A DNA stretch of 35,446 bases from Gemmatimonadota bacterium (GTDB lineage Bacteria; Gemmatimonadota; Gemmatimonadetes; Gemmatimonadales; Gemmatimonadaceae). The position numbers were made by a program, and so were the translations under genes. Location: positions 1 to 35,446 of the forward strand of contig VHBQ01000030.1 in NCBI GenBank assembly GCA_016871855.1, in the 5' to 3' direction. Shown here piece by piece: positions 7,474-16,208 of this stretch. The stretch's first letter is position 1. Every line of letters begins with the position of its first letter. The notes under the pieces are model-generated. The model was not told the DNA's origin. It did not search any database and was given only the letters and a program-made list of their open reading frames with translations.

Positions 7474-8087
7474 CTGACGCACCCGCCCCGGGGGTCGTGT
7501 CGCTCGACGCGGGTCAGGGCGATGGGTGGATCACCACCCGCCTCGACTTCCTTGTGAACTGGGGGCGCGCCAACTCGCTGTGGCCGATGCCGTTCGGCAC
7601 CGCGTGCTGCGCCATCGAGTTCATGGCCAGCGCCGCCTCCAAGTTCGACCTCGCGCGCTTCGGGATGGAGCGCATGGGATTCTCGCCCCGCCAGGCTGAC
7701 GTCCTGATCTGCGCGGGGCGCGTTCCGTTCAAGCTGGCCCCGGTCCTGCGCCGCATCTGGCAGCAGATGCCCCAGCCGAAGTGGTCTATCTCAATGGGGG
7801 CCTGCGCCTCCACGGGCGGAATGTTCGACACCTACGCCGTCACGCAGGGGATCGACACGATCATCCCGGTGGACGTGTACGTCCCCGGCTGCCCGCCGCG
7901 CCCGGAGGCGCTCATCCACGCCATCATGATGCTCCAGAAGAAGGTCATGAAGGAGCGGATGTCGGCGACGCCGCGCGACGAGATGGTGCCGGATCCCGCC
8001 AGCCAGCTCTACATCCCGCCGTCGCGCATCGACAAGCTCTCCGAGGCGTTCGGCAACTCCGTCCCACAGACGCGGAGCGGACAGTGA
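7464..8087 (+). CDS. nuoB: NADH-quinone oxidoreductase subunit B (N2 cluster)
   Basis: This 207-residue peripheral subunit holds the terminal cluster N2, which reduces quinone. Ligands are the tandem C48-C49 in [12 protein letters not shown]114 in [11 protein letters not shown] and C143 in [12 protein letters not shown]. The ATG at 7464 lies inside the end of nuoA in another frame, implying coupling. A short charged C-terminal tail follows the conserved domain. The stop overlaps the nuoC GTG start. Confidence 0.97.
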   Translation: MGLTDAPAPGVVSLDAGQGDGWITTRLDFLVNWGRANSLWPMPFGTACCAIEFMASAASKFDLARFGMERMGFSPRQADVLICAGRVPFKLAPVLRRIWQQMPQPKWSISMGACASTGGMFDTYAVTQGIDTIIPVDVYVPGCPPRPEALIHAIMMLQKKVMKERMSATPRDEMVPDPASQLYIPPSRIDKLSEAFGNSVPQTRSGQ

Positions 8088-8779
8088 GCGAGTTCACCGT
8101 CATTCGCGCGGGGAGCGCCGCCGGCCTGCCGGTCCCGGCCACCCCGAAGAACGTCCCACACCGCGGCGGCGACGCCAACCCGTCGGCCGAGGCGCTCAAG
8201 GCGCAGTTCGGCGCTGCGATCCGCCGCGTCGAGGTGGTCTGGGGCGAGACCAACGTCATCGTGGAGATGGCGAAGGCACACGAGATCATCCAGTGGCTGC
8301 ACGGCGATCCGTCGCAGAGCTACGAGTACCTGTCCGACGTCACCGCCGTCGAATTCCGCGACCGCGCCCTGCCGATCGAGGTCATCTGGCACCTGCGCTC
8401 GCTCAAGTTCCGCCGCTTCCTGCGCGTGAAGGCGCTCATCGAGAAGGGACAGCCGCTGGTCGCGCCGTCCGTCTTCGACATCTACAAGGGCGCCGACTGG
8501 CTCGAACGAGAGTGCTACGACATGTTCGGCATCCGCTTCGAGGGGCACCCGGACCTGCGCCGCATTCTCTTGTGGGAGCAGTACGCCGAGGGCTTCCCGC
8601 TGCGCAAGGATTTCCCGCTGCGCGGCCGCTTCAGCCGCGCCGAGCAGCTCCGTCAGGCGCTCGCCGCCAACCCCGAGGCCCGGTACTCGATGGAGGAGCT
8701 CTCCGTCGCCGACGCCTACGCCGACCTGCCGCAGGACATGCGCGCCCGCATCAAGGGCGGCGAGTCGACGGGAGAATAG
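8084..8779 (+). CDS. nuoC: NADH-quinone oxidoreductase subunit C (30 kDa)
   Basis: This 231-residue peripheral subunit stabilises NuoD and NuoB. The family signature is [18 protein letters not shown] and then [13 protein letters not shown]. The start is read as GTG at 8084 because it overlaps the nuoB stop (GTGA) and has GGAG 6 nt upstream. A low-complexity Ala/Pro-rich N-terminal segment of about 40 residues precedes the conserved domain. nuoC and nuoD are separate genes here, not fused as in enterobacteria. Confidence 0.95.
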   Translation: MSEFTVIRAGSAAGLPVPATPKNVPHRGGDANPSAEALKAQFGAAIRRVEVVWGETNVIVEMAKAHEIIQWLHGDPSQSYEYLSDVTAVEFRDRALPIEVIWHLRSLKFRRFLRVKALIEKGQPLVAPSVFDIYKGADWLERECYDMFGIRFEGHPDLRRILLWEQYAEGFPLRKDFPLRGRFSRAEQLRQALAANPEARYSMEELSVADAYADLPQDMRARIKGGESTGE

Positions 8780-8782
8780 CCG

Positions 8783-10090
8783 ATGGCCACTAAGCGAACT
8801 GTCGAAGTTGAACTCTCGACCACCGGCATCGGCCCCGACGGCAAGCCGCAGCGCATTCCGCTGGTCGCCGGCGGGGACGGCGGGGTGGCCCTGCAGGCGC
8901 CGCCGGGCATCGAGCCGGATCTCGAAGGCGAGCACATGCTCATCAACATCGGGCCGCAGCATCCGGCGACCCACGGCGTGCTCCGCCTGGTGCTCGAGCT
9001 CGACGGCGAGACCGTCGTGCGGTGCATCCCGCACATCGGCTACCTGCACTGCGGCTTCGAGAAGATCGGCGAGTACCGCCAATACAACCAGATCATCCCG
9101 TGGACCGACCGCGACGACTACCTGAACTGCGTGGGCAACAACATCGCCTTCGCGCTCGGGGCGGAGAAGCTGTTTGGCATCGAGGTCACGCCGCGCTGCA
9201 CCGTGCTCCGCGTGATCGGGATGGAGCTGTCGCGCATCATCTCGCACCTGGTCTGGATGGGGACGACCTGCATCGACATCGGGGCGTACACGCCCTTCCT
9301 GTGGTCGTTTCAGGAGCGCGAGAACGTCTACAACCTGTTCGAGGGCTGGGTGGGCGCGCGCCTCACGACGAGCGCGTCGCGCGTGGGCGGCATGGCCGCC
9401 GACATTCCCGACGGCTGGCTCGACGGGCTCAAGGCCTTCGTCCGCACCTTCCCGAAGACGCTCGACGAGTGCGACCGCGTCGTCACGAAGAACGGCATCT
9501 GGGTTGGGCGCACCGTCGGCATCGGCGTGATGTCGCCGGAAGAGGCGATCAACTACGGCCTCTCCGGCCCGATGCTCCGCGCCTCGGGCGTGGACTACGA
9601 CGTGCGCAAGGACTTCCCGTACCTCGATTACGAGACGTACGACTTCGAGGTCCCCGTGGGCGTGCACGGCGACGTGTATGACCGGTATCTCGTCCGCATG
9701 GAGGAGATGCGGCAGTCGGTGCGCATCCTGGAGCAGGCGATCGCGCGCCTGCCCGACGGCCCGGTGAACGTGGACGACCCGCGCGTTATCCTGCCGCCGA
9801 AGCACAAGGCGACGAGCGAGATGGAGAGCATGATCCATCACTTCAAGAACGTGATGGAAGGGCCGCGCCCGGCCCCCGGCGAGGCGTACGTCGCCGTCGA
9901 GGCCCCGAAGGGCGAGAAGGGCTACTACATGGTCTCCGACGGATCGGCCAAGCCGGTGCGCTGGCGCATTCGCCCGCCGTCGTACGTGAACCTCTCGGCG
10001 ATCCCGAAGATGGTCGAGGGCCACTTGCTCTCGGACGTCATCGCGATCAACGCGTCCATTGATATCGTGATGGGAGAAATTGATAGATGA
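8783..10090 (+). CDS. nuoD: NADH-quinone oxidoreductase subunit D (49 kDa)
   Basis: This 435-residue subunit forms the quinone pocket with NuoB and NuoH. IGPQHPATHGVLRLVLELDG contains H64, and DRDDYLNC contains Y113. The 49-residue spacing equals that recalled for the quinone-binding His and Tyr of Thermus Nqo4 (H38/Y87). The C terminus VIAINASIDIVMGEIDR is typical. About 45 residues of extra N terminus precede the conserved domain. The gene begins 3 nt after nuoC and overlaps nuoE by ATGA. Confidence 0.97.
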   Translation: MATKRTVEVELSTTGIGPDGKPQRIPLVAGGDGGVALQAPPGIEPDLEGEHMLINIGPQHPATHGVLRLVLELDGETVVRCIPHIGYLHCGFEKIGEYRQYNQIIPWTDRDDYLNCVGNNIAFALGAEKLFGIEVTPRCTVLRVIGMELSRIISHLVWMGTTCIDIGAYTPFLWSFQERENVYNLFEGWVGARLTTSASRVGGMAADIPDGWLDGLKAFVRTFPKTLDECDRVVTKNGIWVGRTVGIGVMSPEEAINYGLSGPMLRASGVDYDVRKDFPYLDYETYDFEVPVGVHGDVYDRYLVRMEEMRQSVRILEQAIARLPDGPVNVDDPRVILPPKHKATSEMESMIHHFKNVMEGPRPAPGEAYVAVEAPKGEKGYYMVSDGSAKPVRWRIRPPSYVNLSAIPKMVEGHLLSDVIAINASIDIVMGEIDR

Positions 10091-10641
10091 GCCACGGACC
10101 TTCAGCATCCGGCGGGTCGGTCGCGCAGCCCATTCCTGGGCACCACCACGACGAGCCCTACGTGCCGGTGTTTGCCCCGGGCTCAGCGCCGCGCGCGAAG
10201 CTCGACGACATCCTGACGCGCTATCCCACCAAGCAGGCGGGCCTGCTGCCGGCGCTCTGGATCGTGCAGGACGAGCGCGGCTGGGTCAGCGAGCACGCGA
10301 TGAAGGAAGTCGGCGACGTGCTCGGACTCACCGCCGCCTACGTGAAGGGCGTGGTGACGTTCTACACCATGTATCACCAGCATCCGGTCGGGAAGTACTT
10401 CATCCAGGTCTGCACGACGTCCTGCTGCAACTGCATGGGCGCGGAGGACGTGGTGAAGGCCTTCCTTGAAAAGACCGGCTGCGGCGAACTCGGCCTCACC
10501 TCGGCGGACGGCAAATACACGGTGATCGAGGTGGAGTGCCTCGGAGCGTGCGGCTTTGCCACGCCGATCATGGTCAATGACGACTTCATTGACAGCGTGA
10601 GTGTGGAAAAGGTGCCGGAGATCCTCAAGAAATACGCGTAA
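10087..10641 (+). CDS. nuoE: NADH-quinone oxidoreductase subunit E (24 kDa)
   Basis: This 184-residue peripheral subunit carries 2Fe-2S cluster N1a next to the FMN site of NuoF. Expected ligands are C109 and C114 (CTTSCCNC) and C151 and C155 (ECLGACGFAT). C113, next to C114, is an extra cysteine. The first 30 residues are Gly/Pro/His-rich and not part of the conserved fold. Helical ILTRYPTKQAGLLPALWIVQ is characteristic. The gene is coupled to nuoD by ATGA; unlike the rest of the operon, a 98-nt gap follows. Confidence 0.95.
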   Translation: MSHGPSASGGSVAQPIPGHHHDEPYVPVFAPGSAPRAKLDDILTRYPTKQAGLLPALWIVQDERGWVSEHAMKEVGDVLGLTAAYVKGVVTFYTMYHQHPVGKYFIQVCTTSCCNCMGAEDVVKAFLEKTGCGELGLTSADGKYTVIEVECLGACGFATPIMVNDDFIDSVSVEKVPEILKKYA

Positions 10642-10685
10642 GAGAAACAACAGAGAGACAACAGAGAAACAACAGAGAGACAACA
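10642..10685 (+). repeat. Perfect 22-bp tandem duplication in the nuoE-nuoF gap
   Basis: Positions 10642-10663 and 10664-10685 are identical and rich in GAGA and AACAACAG. They start right after the nuoE stop. The composition (no T) contrasts with the surrounding genes. No coding potential is seen. Confidence 0.9.
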
Positions 10686-10706
10686 GTACTTCTTCGGGCC
10701 GGTCTG

Positions 10707-10733
10707 CCGTCTACCGTCCACCGTCTACCGTCT
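10707..10733 (+). repeat. CCGTCYA heptamer repeat before nuoF
   Basis: Almost four copies of a 7-nt unit (CCGTCTA, CCGTCCA, CCGTCTA, CCGTCT) end 6 nt before the nuoF ATG. nuoF has no Shine-Dalgarno. A shorter version stands before fabG at 31941-31960. Confidence 0.8.
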
Positions 10734-10739
10734 GATTCA

Positions 10740-12047
10740 ATGGGCTATCCTCATAAGCAGCACCCGCGCGAAACGCCGATCCTAAGCAAGTACTTCGGCG
10801 ATCCCGAGGCGCGCACTCTCGCGGGCTGGAAGGCGCGCGGCGGCTACAAGGCGCTGCCGCAGGCGCTGGCCACCGATCCGGTTGCCATCCAGAACGTCGT
10901 CAAGGAGTCGGGGCTGCGCGGACGCGGCGGCGCCGGCTTCCCGTGCGGCCTGAAGTGGTCGTTCATGAAGATCGGCGACGGCAAGCCGCACTACCTGTGC
11001 TGCAACGCCGACGAGTCGGAGCCGGGGACGTTCAAGGATCGCGAGATCATGCGGTGGACGCCTCACGCCCTCATCGAGGGGTGCGCCATCGCCTCGCACG
11101 CGATCGGCGCCGAGACGTGCTACATCTACATCCGCGGCGAGTTCACCCAGCCCATCGCCGTCATGGAGGCGGCGCTCGAGGAGGCCCGCGCGGCGGGGAT
11201 TATCGGGCCGAACGCCTGCGGATCGGGCAAGACCATCAACATCTGGGTCCATCGCGGGGCCGGGGCATACATCTGCGGCGAAGAGACCGCCCTGATGAAC
11301 TCCATCGAAGGGCGGCGCGGCAACCCGCGCATCAAGCCGCCGTTCCCGGCGGTCGCCGGCGTGTTCGGCATGCCGACGACGGTGAACAACGTCGAGACGC
11401 TCACCGCCGTGCCGCACATCCTGAACAACGGCGCCGAGTGGTACAAGGCGATGAGCCTCAACAACCCGAAGAGCACCGGCAGCAAGCTCTTCTCGGTCTG
11501 CGGCAACGTGGCGCGCCCCGGCAACTACGAAGTGCCGATGGGCTTCCCGTTCAAGGAATTCCTGTACGACCTCTGCGGCGGCCCGCTCCCCGGGCGGAAG
11601 TTCAAGGCGATCATCCCCGGCGGCTCGTCGGTGCCGGTGATCACCATCGAGGAGGCCGAGCAGGTCAAGATGGACTACGAGGGCTTCATGGAGTTCGGCA
11701 CGATGCTGGGCTCCGGCGGCGTCATCATCTTCGACGACGCGCAGTCGATGCCCAAGCAGCTGGCCCGCCTCGCACGCTTCTACGCGCACGAGAGCTGCGC
11801 CCAGTGCACGCAGTGCCGCGAGGGCACGGCGTGGATGACCAAGATCCTCGAGCGCATCGTGGCGGGGCAGGGGACGTTTGAAGACCTCGACACGATCTTC
11901 GAGCTGACCGAGAACATGACCGGCAAGACGATCTGCGTGCTCAGCGACTCGTGCGGCGCCCCCGTGACCAGCGGGATCACGCGCTTCCGCGGCGAGTTCG
12001 AGGCGCTCATCACCGGCAAACGCTCCTCGACCGTGGCGGTGGGGTGA
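10740..12047 (+). CDS. nuoF: NADH-quinone oxidoreductase subunit F (NADH/FMN-binding, 51 kDa)
   Basis: This 435-residue subunit oxidises NADH through FMN and passes electrons to cluster N3. GRGGAGFP (61-68) and CNADESEPGTFKDR (88-101) form the FMN/NADH sites, and GAGAYICGEETALMNSIEG (173-191) continues the pocket. Cluster N3 ligands are C353, C356 and C359 (CAQCTQCREGT) with C405 (SDSCGAPV). The ATG at 10740 follows CCGTCYA repeats with no Shine-Dalgarno, unusual within this operon. Its stop overlaps the nuoG start (TGATG). Confidence 0.97.
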   Translation: MGYPHKQHPRETPILSKYFGDPEARTLAGWKARGGYKALPQALATDPVAIQNVVKESGLRGRGGAGFPCGLKWSFMKIGDGKPHYLCCNADESEPGTFKDREIMRWTPHALIEGCAIASHAIGAETCYIYIRGEFTQPIAVMEAALEEARAAGIIGPNACGSGKTINIWVHRGAGAYICGEETALMNSIEGRRGNPRIKPPFPAVAGVFGMPTTVNNVETLTAVPHILNNGAEWYKAMSLNNPKSTGSKLFSVCGNVARPGNYEVPMGFPFKEFLYDLCGGPLPGRKFKAIIPGGSSVPVITIEEAEQVKMDYEGFMEFGTMLGSGGVIIFDDAQSMPKQLARLARFYAHESCAQCTQCREGTAWMTKILERIVAGQGTFEDLDTIFELTENMTGKTICVLSDSCGAPVTSGITRFRGEFEALITGKRSSTVAVG

Positions 12048-13576
12048 TGTCCGACCAGAAGCTCGTCAACCTGACCATCGAGGGGCGCCCCGTCAGCGTC
12101 CCCGAGGGGACGACCATCCTCGAGGCGGCCAAGACCGCCGGGGTGCTCATCCCCCACTACTGCTATCACCCGGGGCTCAAGATCGCGGGCGTCTGCCGCA
12201 TGTGCCTCGTCGAGGTGGAGAAGTGGCCCAAGCTGGCGCCGTCGTGCGCCACCACCGTCGCGGACGGCCAGGTGGTGAACGTCTACAGCCAGAAGGCGCT
12301 CGACGCCCGCAAGGGCGTGCTCGAGCTGCTCCTCATCAATCACCCGCTCGACTGCCCGATCTGCGACCAGGCCGGCGAGTGCGAGCTTCAGGACTACACG
12401 TTCCAGGAAGGGCGCGCTGACTCGCGGTACCGCGAGCCGAAGCGCTTCAACCCGGCCGAGGATTTCGGCGGCGACGTCTTGTACGTCACCAACCGCTGCA
12501 TTCTCTGCACGCGATGCGTTCGCTACATGGGCGACGTGGCCGGCGACCGGGCGCTCTGCGTTGAGGAACGCGGCGACCGCGCGCACATCGGCATCGCGCC
12601 GGACCACGACCTTTCGCACCCCTGGGCGGCAAACGTCATCGACCTGTGCCCGGTGGGCGCGCTGGTCAGCAAGGACTTCCTCAACAAGGCGCGCGCGTGG
12701 GAGCTCGACCGCACCGCGTCGGTCTGCCCCAACTGCTCGCAGGGGTGCAACGTCACCCTCGAGATGCGCGACACCACGCTGGTGCGCATGAAGCCGCGCT
12801 CGAACAGCGAGGTCAATCATTTCTATCTCTGCGATGAAGGGCGCCTCAACTACGAGTGGGTGAACCGGGCCGACCGCTTGGAAACCCCGATGGTCGCGGG
12901 CAAGCCGGCGTCGTGGGAGAACGCGCTCGCTGCGGCCGGCGCCGCGCTCAAGGGGGCGACGGCGCACGTCGTGGCTAGCGCCTCGCTTTCCAATGAAGCG
13001 CTCTGGCTGCTCAAGCAGACCGCGGGGACGGGCAAGTTCCGCGTGGCCAAGGGCGCCGAGGCGCCGCTGCCCGGCGTGCCGGATCTCGCCCTGCGCGCCG
13101 ACCGCGCGCCGAACGCGACCGGCGCCGAACTGCTCGGCTTCAGCCGCGCCGACCAGCCGCTGGCGGGCGCTGGCGCTGTGGTCGTGATCGCCGGCGATGA
13201 CTGCGCCGGGCTGGACACTGGCGCACTCGCGTCGGCGAAGGCGGTGATCGTCCTCGGCTCAGTGGTGCCGGCGGGGGCGCCCGCTGGGGCGATCCTCCTT
13301 CCCATCGCGAACTTCGCGGAGGAGGAGGGGACGTTCACCAACCTGCGCGGCCGCGTGCAGCGCTACCTCCAGGCGCGGCCGGCGCCCGGGCTTGCGCGCG
13401 CCAGCTGGATGGCGCTCGCCGGACTGGCCGCCGCCGCGGGCAAGGGTGGGGTCTACGACTCCGCGGAGGCGGTCTTCGGCGCGATGGCGAAGGCCGAGGC
13501 CGCGTTCAGCGGACTGAGCTATGACTCGCTGGGGCTCAAGGGGCAGATGGCCGCCGGCGCGAGGGTCAACGCATGA
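12047..13576 (+). CDS. nuoG: NADH-quinone oxidoreductase subunit G, short form
   Basis: This 509-residue protein keeps the full electron wire. The 2Fe-2S ligands are C39, C50, C53 and C67. The His-Cys cluster uses H99, C103, C106 and C112, followed by a 4Fe-4S set C151, C154, C157 and C201. A fourth group C227xxC230xxxC234 with C262 matches the N7 site found in some NuoG proteins. After about residue 290 the usual molybdopterin-oxidoreductase-like domain is reduced to some 220 Ala/Gly-rich residues, so the protein is well short of the typical 680-900. PIANFAEEEGTFTNLRGRVQ is a recognisable remnant of that domain. The start ATG overlaps the nuoF stop; the end overlaps nuoH by ATGA. Confidence 0.93.
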   Translation: MSDQKLVNLTIEGRPVSVPEGTTILEAAKTAGVLIPHYCYHPGLKIAGVCRMCLVEVEKWPKLAPSCATTVADGQVVNVYSQKALDARKGVLELLLINHPLDCPICDQAGECELQDYTFQEGRADSRYREPKRFNPAEDFGGDVLYVTNRCILCTRCVRYMGDVAGDRALCVEERGDRAHIGIAPDHDLSHPWAANVIDLCPVGALVSKDFLNKARAWELDRTASVCPNCSQGCNVTLEMRDTTLVRMKPRSNSEVNHFYLCDEGRLNYEWVNRADRLETPMVAGKPASWENALAAAGAALKGATAHVVASASLSNEALWLLKQTAGTGKFRVAKGAEAPLPGVPDLALRADRAPNATGAELLGFSRADQPLAGAGAVVVIAGDDCAGLDTGALASAKAVIVLGSVVPAGAPAGAILLPIANFAEEEGTFTNLRGRVQRYLQARPAPGLARASWMALAGLAAAAGKGGVYDSAEAVFGAMAKAEAAFSGLSYDSLGLKGQMAAGARVNA

Positions 13577-14859
13577 TGCACTCCGTGCCGCTCCTCCTGC
13601 AGGTCGCCGACCCGCAGCTGCCGCCGTCCCCAGGGATGTTCGTTCTCTTCGGACTCATCAAGGCGGGCGTGGCGTTCGGCATCTATATGCTTTGCGTCGC
13701 GTACACGACGCTGCTGGAACGCCGGGTCGCCGGGTGGATCCAGGACCGCATCGGGCCTAACCGCGTCGGCCCGCAGGGACTGCTTCAGCCCATCGCCGAC
13801 GGCGTGAAGAACTTCATGAAGGAAGAGGCGCTCCCGGCGACGGCCAACAAGGCGTTGTTCGTCATGGCGCCGGCGATCGCCTTCGTGCCGGCAATGATCA
13901 CCTGGGCGGTGATCCCCTTCGCGGCGCCGCTCCCGATTCCGGGCGTCGGCCTGATCAGCATGGCCGTGGCCGACCTGCCGATCGGCTTCCTCTTCATCCT
14001 CGCGATCAGCTCGCTCGGCGTCTACGGGCTCACCATCGCGGGGTGGTCGTCGAACAACAAGTACGCGCTGCTCGGCGGCCTCCGCGCCTCGGCGCAGATG
14101 ATCTCGTACGAGATCGCGATGGGCATGAGCACCGTCTGCGTGCTCCTGCTCGCCGGCAACGTGAACCTGAACGAGATCGTGGCGCAGCAGCAGGGGCAGG
14201 CGTGGAACGTCGTCCTGCTGACGATGGCGTTCTTCATCTTCGCCGTCTCCGCGCTGGCCGAGACCAACCGCGTCCCCTTCGACCTGCCGGAGTCGGAGTC
14301 CGAGCTGGTCGCCGGCTACCACGCGGAGTACAGCTCGATGCGCTATTCGATGTTCCCGCTCGCCGAGTACGCCAACATCATCACGTCGAGCGGCCTGATG
14401 GTAACGCTGTTCTTCGGCGGCTGGGACATTCCGTTCACGCAGTGGGACAACGCCGCGCCGCACAGCGTCGTCAAGACGCTGGTCACGCTCGGCGCCTACT
14501 TCGCGAAGGTCTTCTTCTTCGTCTTCGCGTTCATCTGGATCCGCTGGACGGTGCCGCGTTTCCGCTACGACCAGCTGATGTCGCTGGGTTGGAAGCTCCT
14601 GCTGCCGATGGCGCTGCTGTACATCACGGCGGTGGCTAGTCTCGCGCTGGCGCTCGACTTCGCCGGCGTGGTGCGCACGAGCATGGCGTACACCGGCGCG
14701 TTCCTCGCCATGAACGTGGTGTTCGTGGTGCTGGTGTTCTGGGTGCTCGACCGCGGGCGGATCGTCAGCCCGGCGTACTCGCGGATCGAGCGCGAGCGCC
14801 TGGCCAAGATGCGGCTCGGCGCGGAGCGCAGCGATCTCCTGACCGGGAAGGGGGCCTAA
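13573..14859 (+). CDS. nuoH: NADH-quinone oxidoreductase subunit H
   Basis: This 428-residue membrane subunit joins the peripheral arm to the membrane arm and forms part of the quinone channel. Eight or nine hydrophobic helices are visible. DRIGPNRVGPQGLLQPIADG follows helix 1. ALAETNRVPFDLPESESELV and GYHAEYSSMRYSMF are the acidic quinone-tunnel loop, and IRWTVPRFRYDQLM marks the C-terminal loop. The polar C-terminal tail is typical. The gene is coupled to nuoG (ATGA) and nuoI (TAATG). Confidence 0.97.
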   Translation: MMHSVPLLLQVADPQLPPSPGMFVLFGLIKAGVAFGIYMLCVAYTTLLERRVAGWIQDRIGPNRVGPQGLLQPIADGVKNFMKEEALPATANKALFVMAPAIAFVPAMITWAVIPFAAPLPIPGVGLISMAVADLPIGFLFILAISSLGVYGLTIAGWSSNNKYALLGGLRASAQMISYEIAMGMSTVCVLLLAGNVNLNEIVAQQQGQAWNVVLLTMAFFIFAVSALAETNRVPFDLPESESELVAGYHAEYSSMRYSMFPLAEYANIITSSGLMVTLFFGGWDIPFTQWDNAAPHSVVKTLVTLGAYFAKVFFFVFAFIWIRWTVPRFRYDQLMSLGWKLLLPMALLYITAVASLALALDFAGVVRTSMAYTGAFLAMNVVFVVLVFWVLDRGRIVSPAYSRIERERLAKMRLGAERSDLLTGKGA

Positions 14860-15352
14860 TGGCGATCACCACACGGGTCGTTGAGCGGCCCACGGACGAT
14901 ACCAGCTACGTGCGCGCGACCTTCAAGGGGCTGGCGCTGACGTTCAAGCACCTGGTGGACCCGCACAAGGTCACGGTGCAGTACCCCGAGGAGAAGTGGG
15001 ACATCGGGCCGCGCTGGCGCGGCACGCACCGAATGCTCACCACCGAGGACGGCAAGGCCAAGTGCGTGGCCTGCGGACTCTGCCCCACGGTGTGCCCAGC
15101 CAACTGCATCAAGCTCGTGCCGAGCGTGGACGAGCAGGGGAACCGGTACCCGGCGGTGTTCGACATCGACGAGTTCCGCTGCATCTTCTGCGGCTACTGC
15201 CAGGAAGTCTGCCCGGAGGAGGCTATCCACCTGGGCCGGCACTATGAAAACGCCGAATACGACCGGAAGGACTTCGTGTACGACCTCACACGGCTAACGT
15301 CGCAGACACACCCCGTCTGCGAGATGTGGGACCCGGCCGATCCGAGGGGGGA

Positions 15353-15356
<4 letters not shown>
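14859..15356 (+). CDS. nuoI: NADH-quinone oxidoreductase subunit I (2x 4Fe-4S)
   Basis: This 165-residue ferredoxin-like subunit carries clusters N6a and N6b between NuoG and NuoB. Ligands are C69, C72, C75 and C79 (CVACGLCPTVCP) and C108, C111, C114 and C118 (CIFCGYCQEVCP), with the usual swap of the last cysteine between clusters. The amphipathic N-terminal part (ATFKGLALTFKHL) is the expected membrane-facing helix. The ATG overlaps the last base of the nuoH stop. Confidence 0.97.
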
Positions 15357-15914
<558 letters not shown>

Positions 15915-15925
<11 letters not shown>

Positions 15926-16208
15926 AGCCCTCGCCCTCTCCGCCGTCCTGTTCGCGATCGGCGTGATCGGCGTCCTGACCCGCCGGAACGCGATCATCAT
16001 CTTCATGTGCGTCGAGCTGATGCTCAACGCCGTCAACCTGTCCTTTGTCGCGCTGAGCACGCTGTACGGCGCCTCGGGCCAGGTCTTCGTCGTCTTCACG
16101 ATGACCGTCGCCGCCGCGGAGGCCGCGGTCGGGCTGGCGATCATCATCGCGATCTTCCGCCACGTGAAGACGGTCAACCTCCAGAACATCAACCTCCTCA
16201 AGGGATGA
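15915..16208 (+). CDS. nuoK: NADH-quinone oxidoreductase subunit K
   Basis: This 97-residue subunit has three helices. E34 ([12 protein letters not shown]) and E69 ([12 protein letters not shown]) correspond to the conserved proton-path glutamates of NuoK/ND4L. The start at ATG 15915 gives the normal family length and overlaps nuoJ. The stop overlaps the nuoL start (ATGA). Confidence 0.96.

Noticed and set aside
8009-10108. A 699-codon minus-strand open frame opposite nuoC-nuoD
   Set aside because: Antisense shadow of conserved complex I genes.
10642-10733. A small transposon or attachment site in the nuoE-nuoF gap
   Set aside because: Only short tandem repeats are present; no terminal inverted repeats, transposase or integrase remnants.
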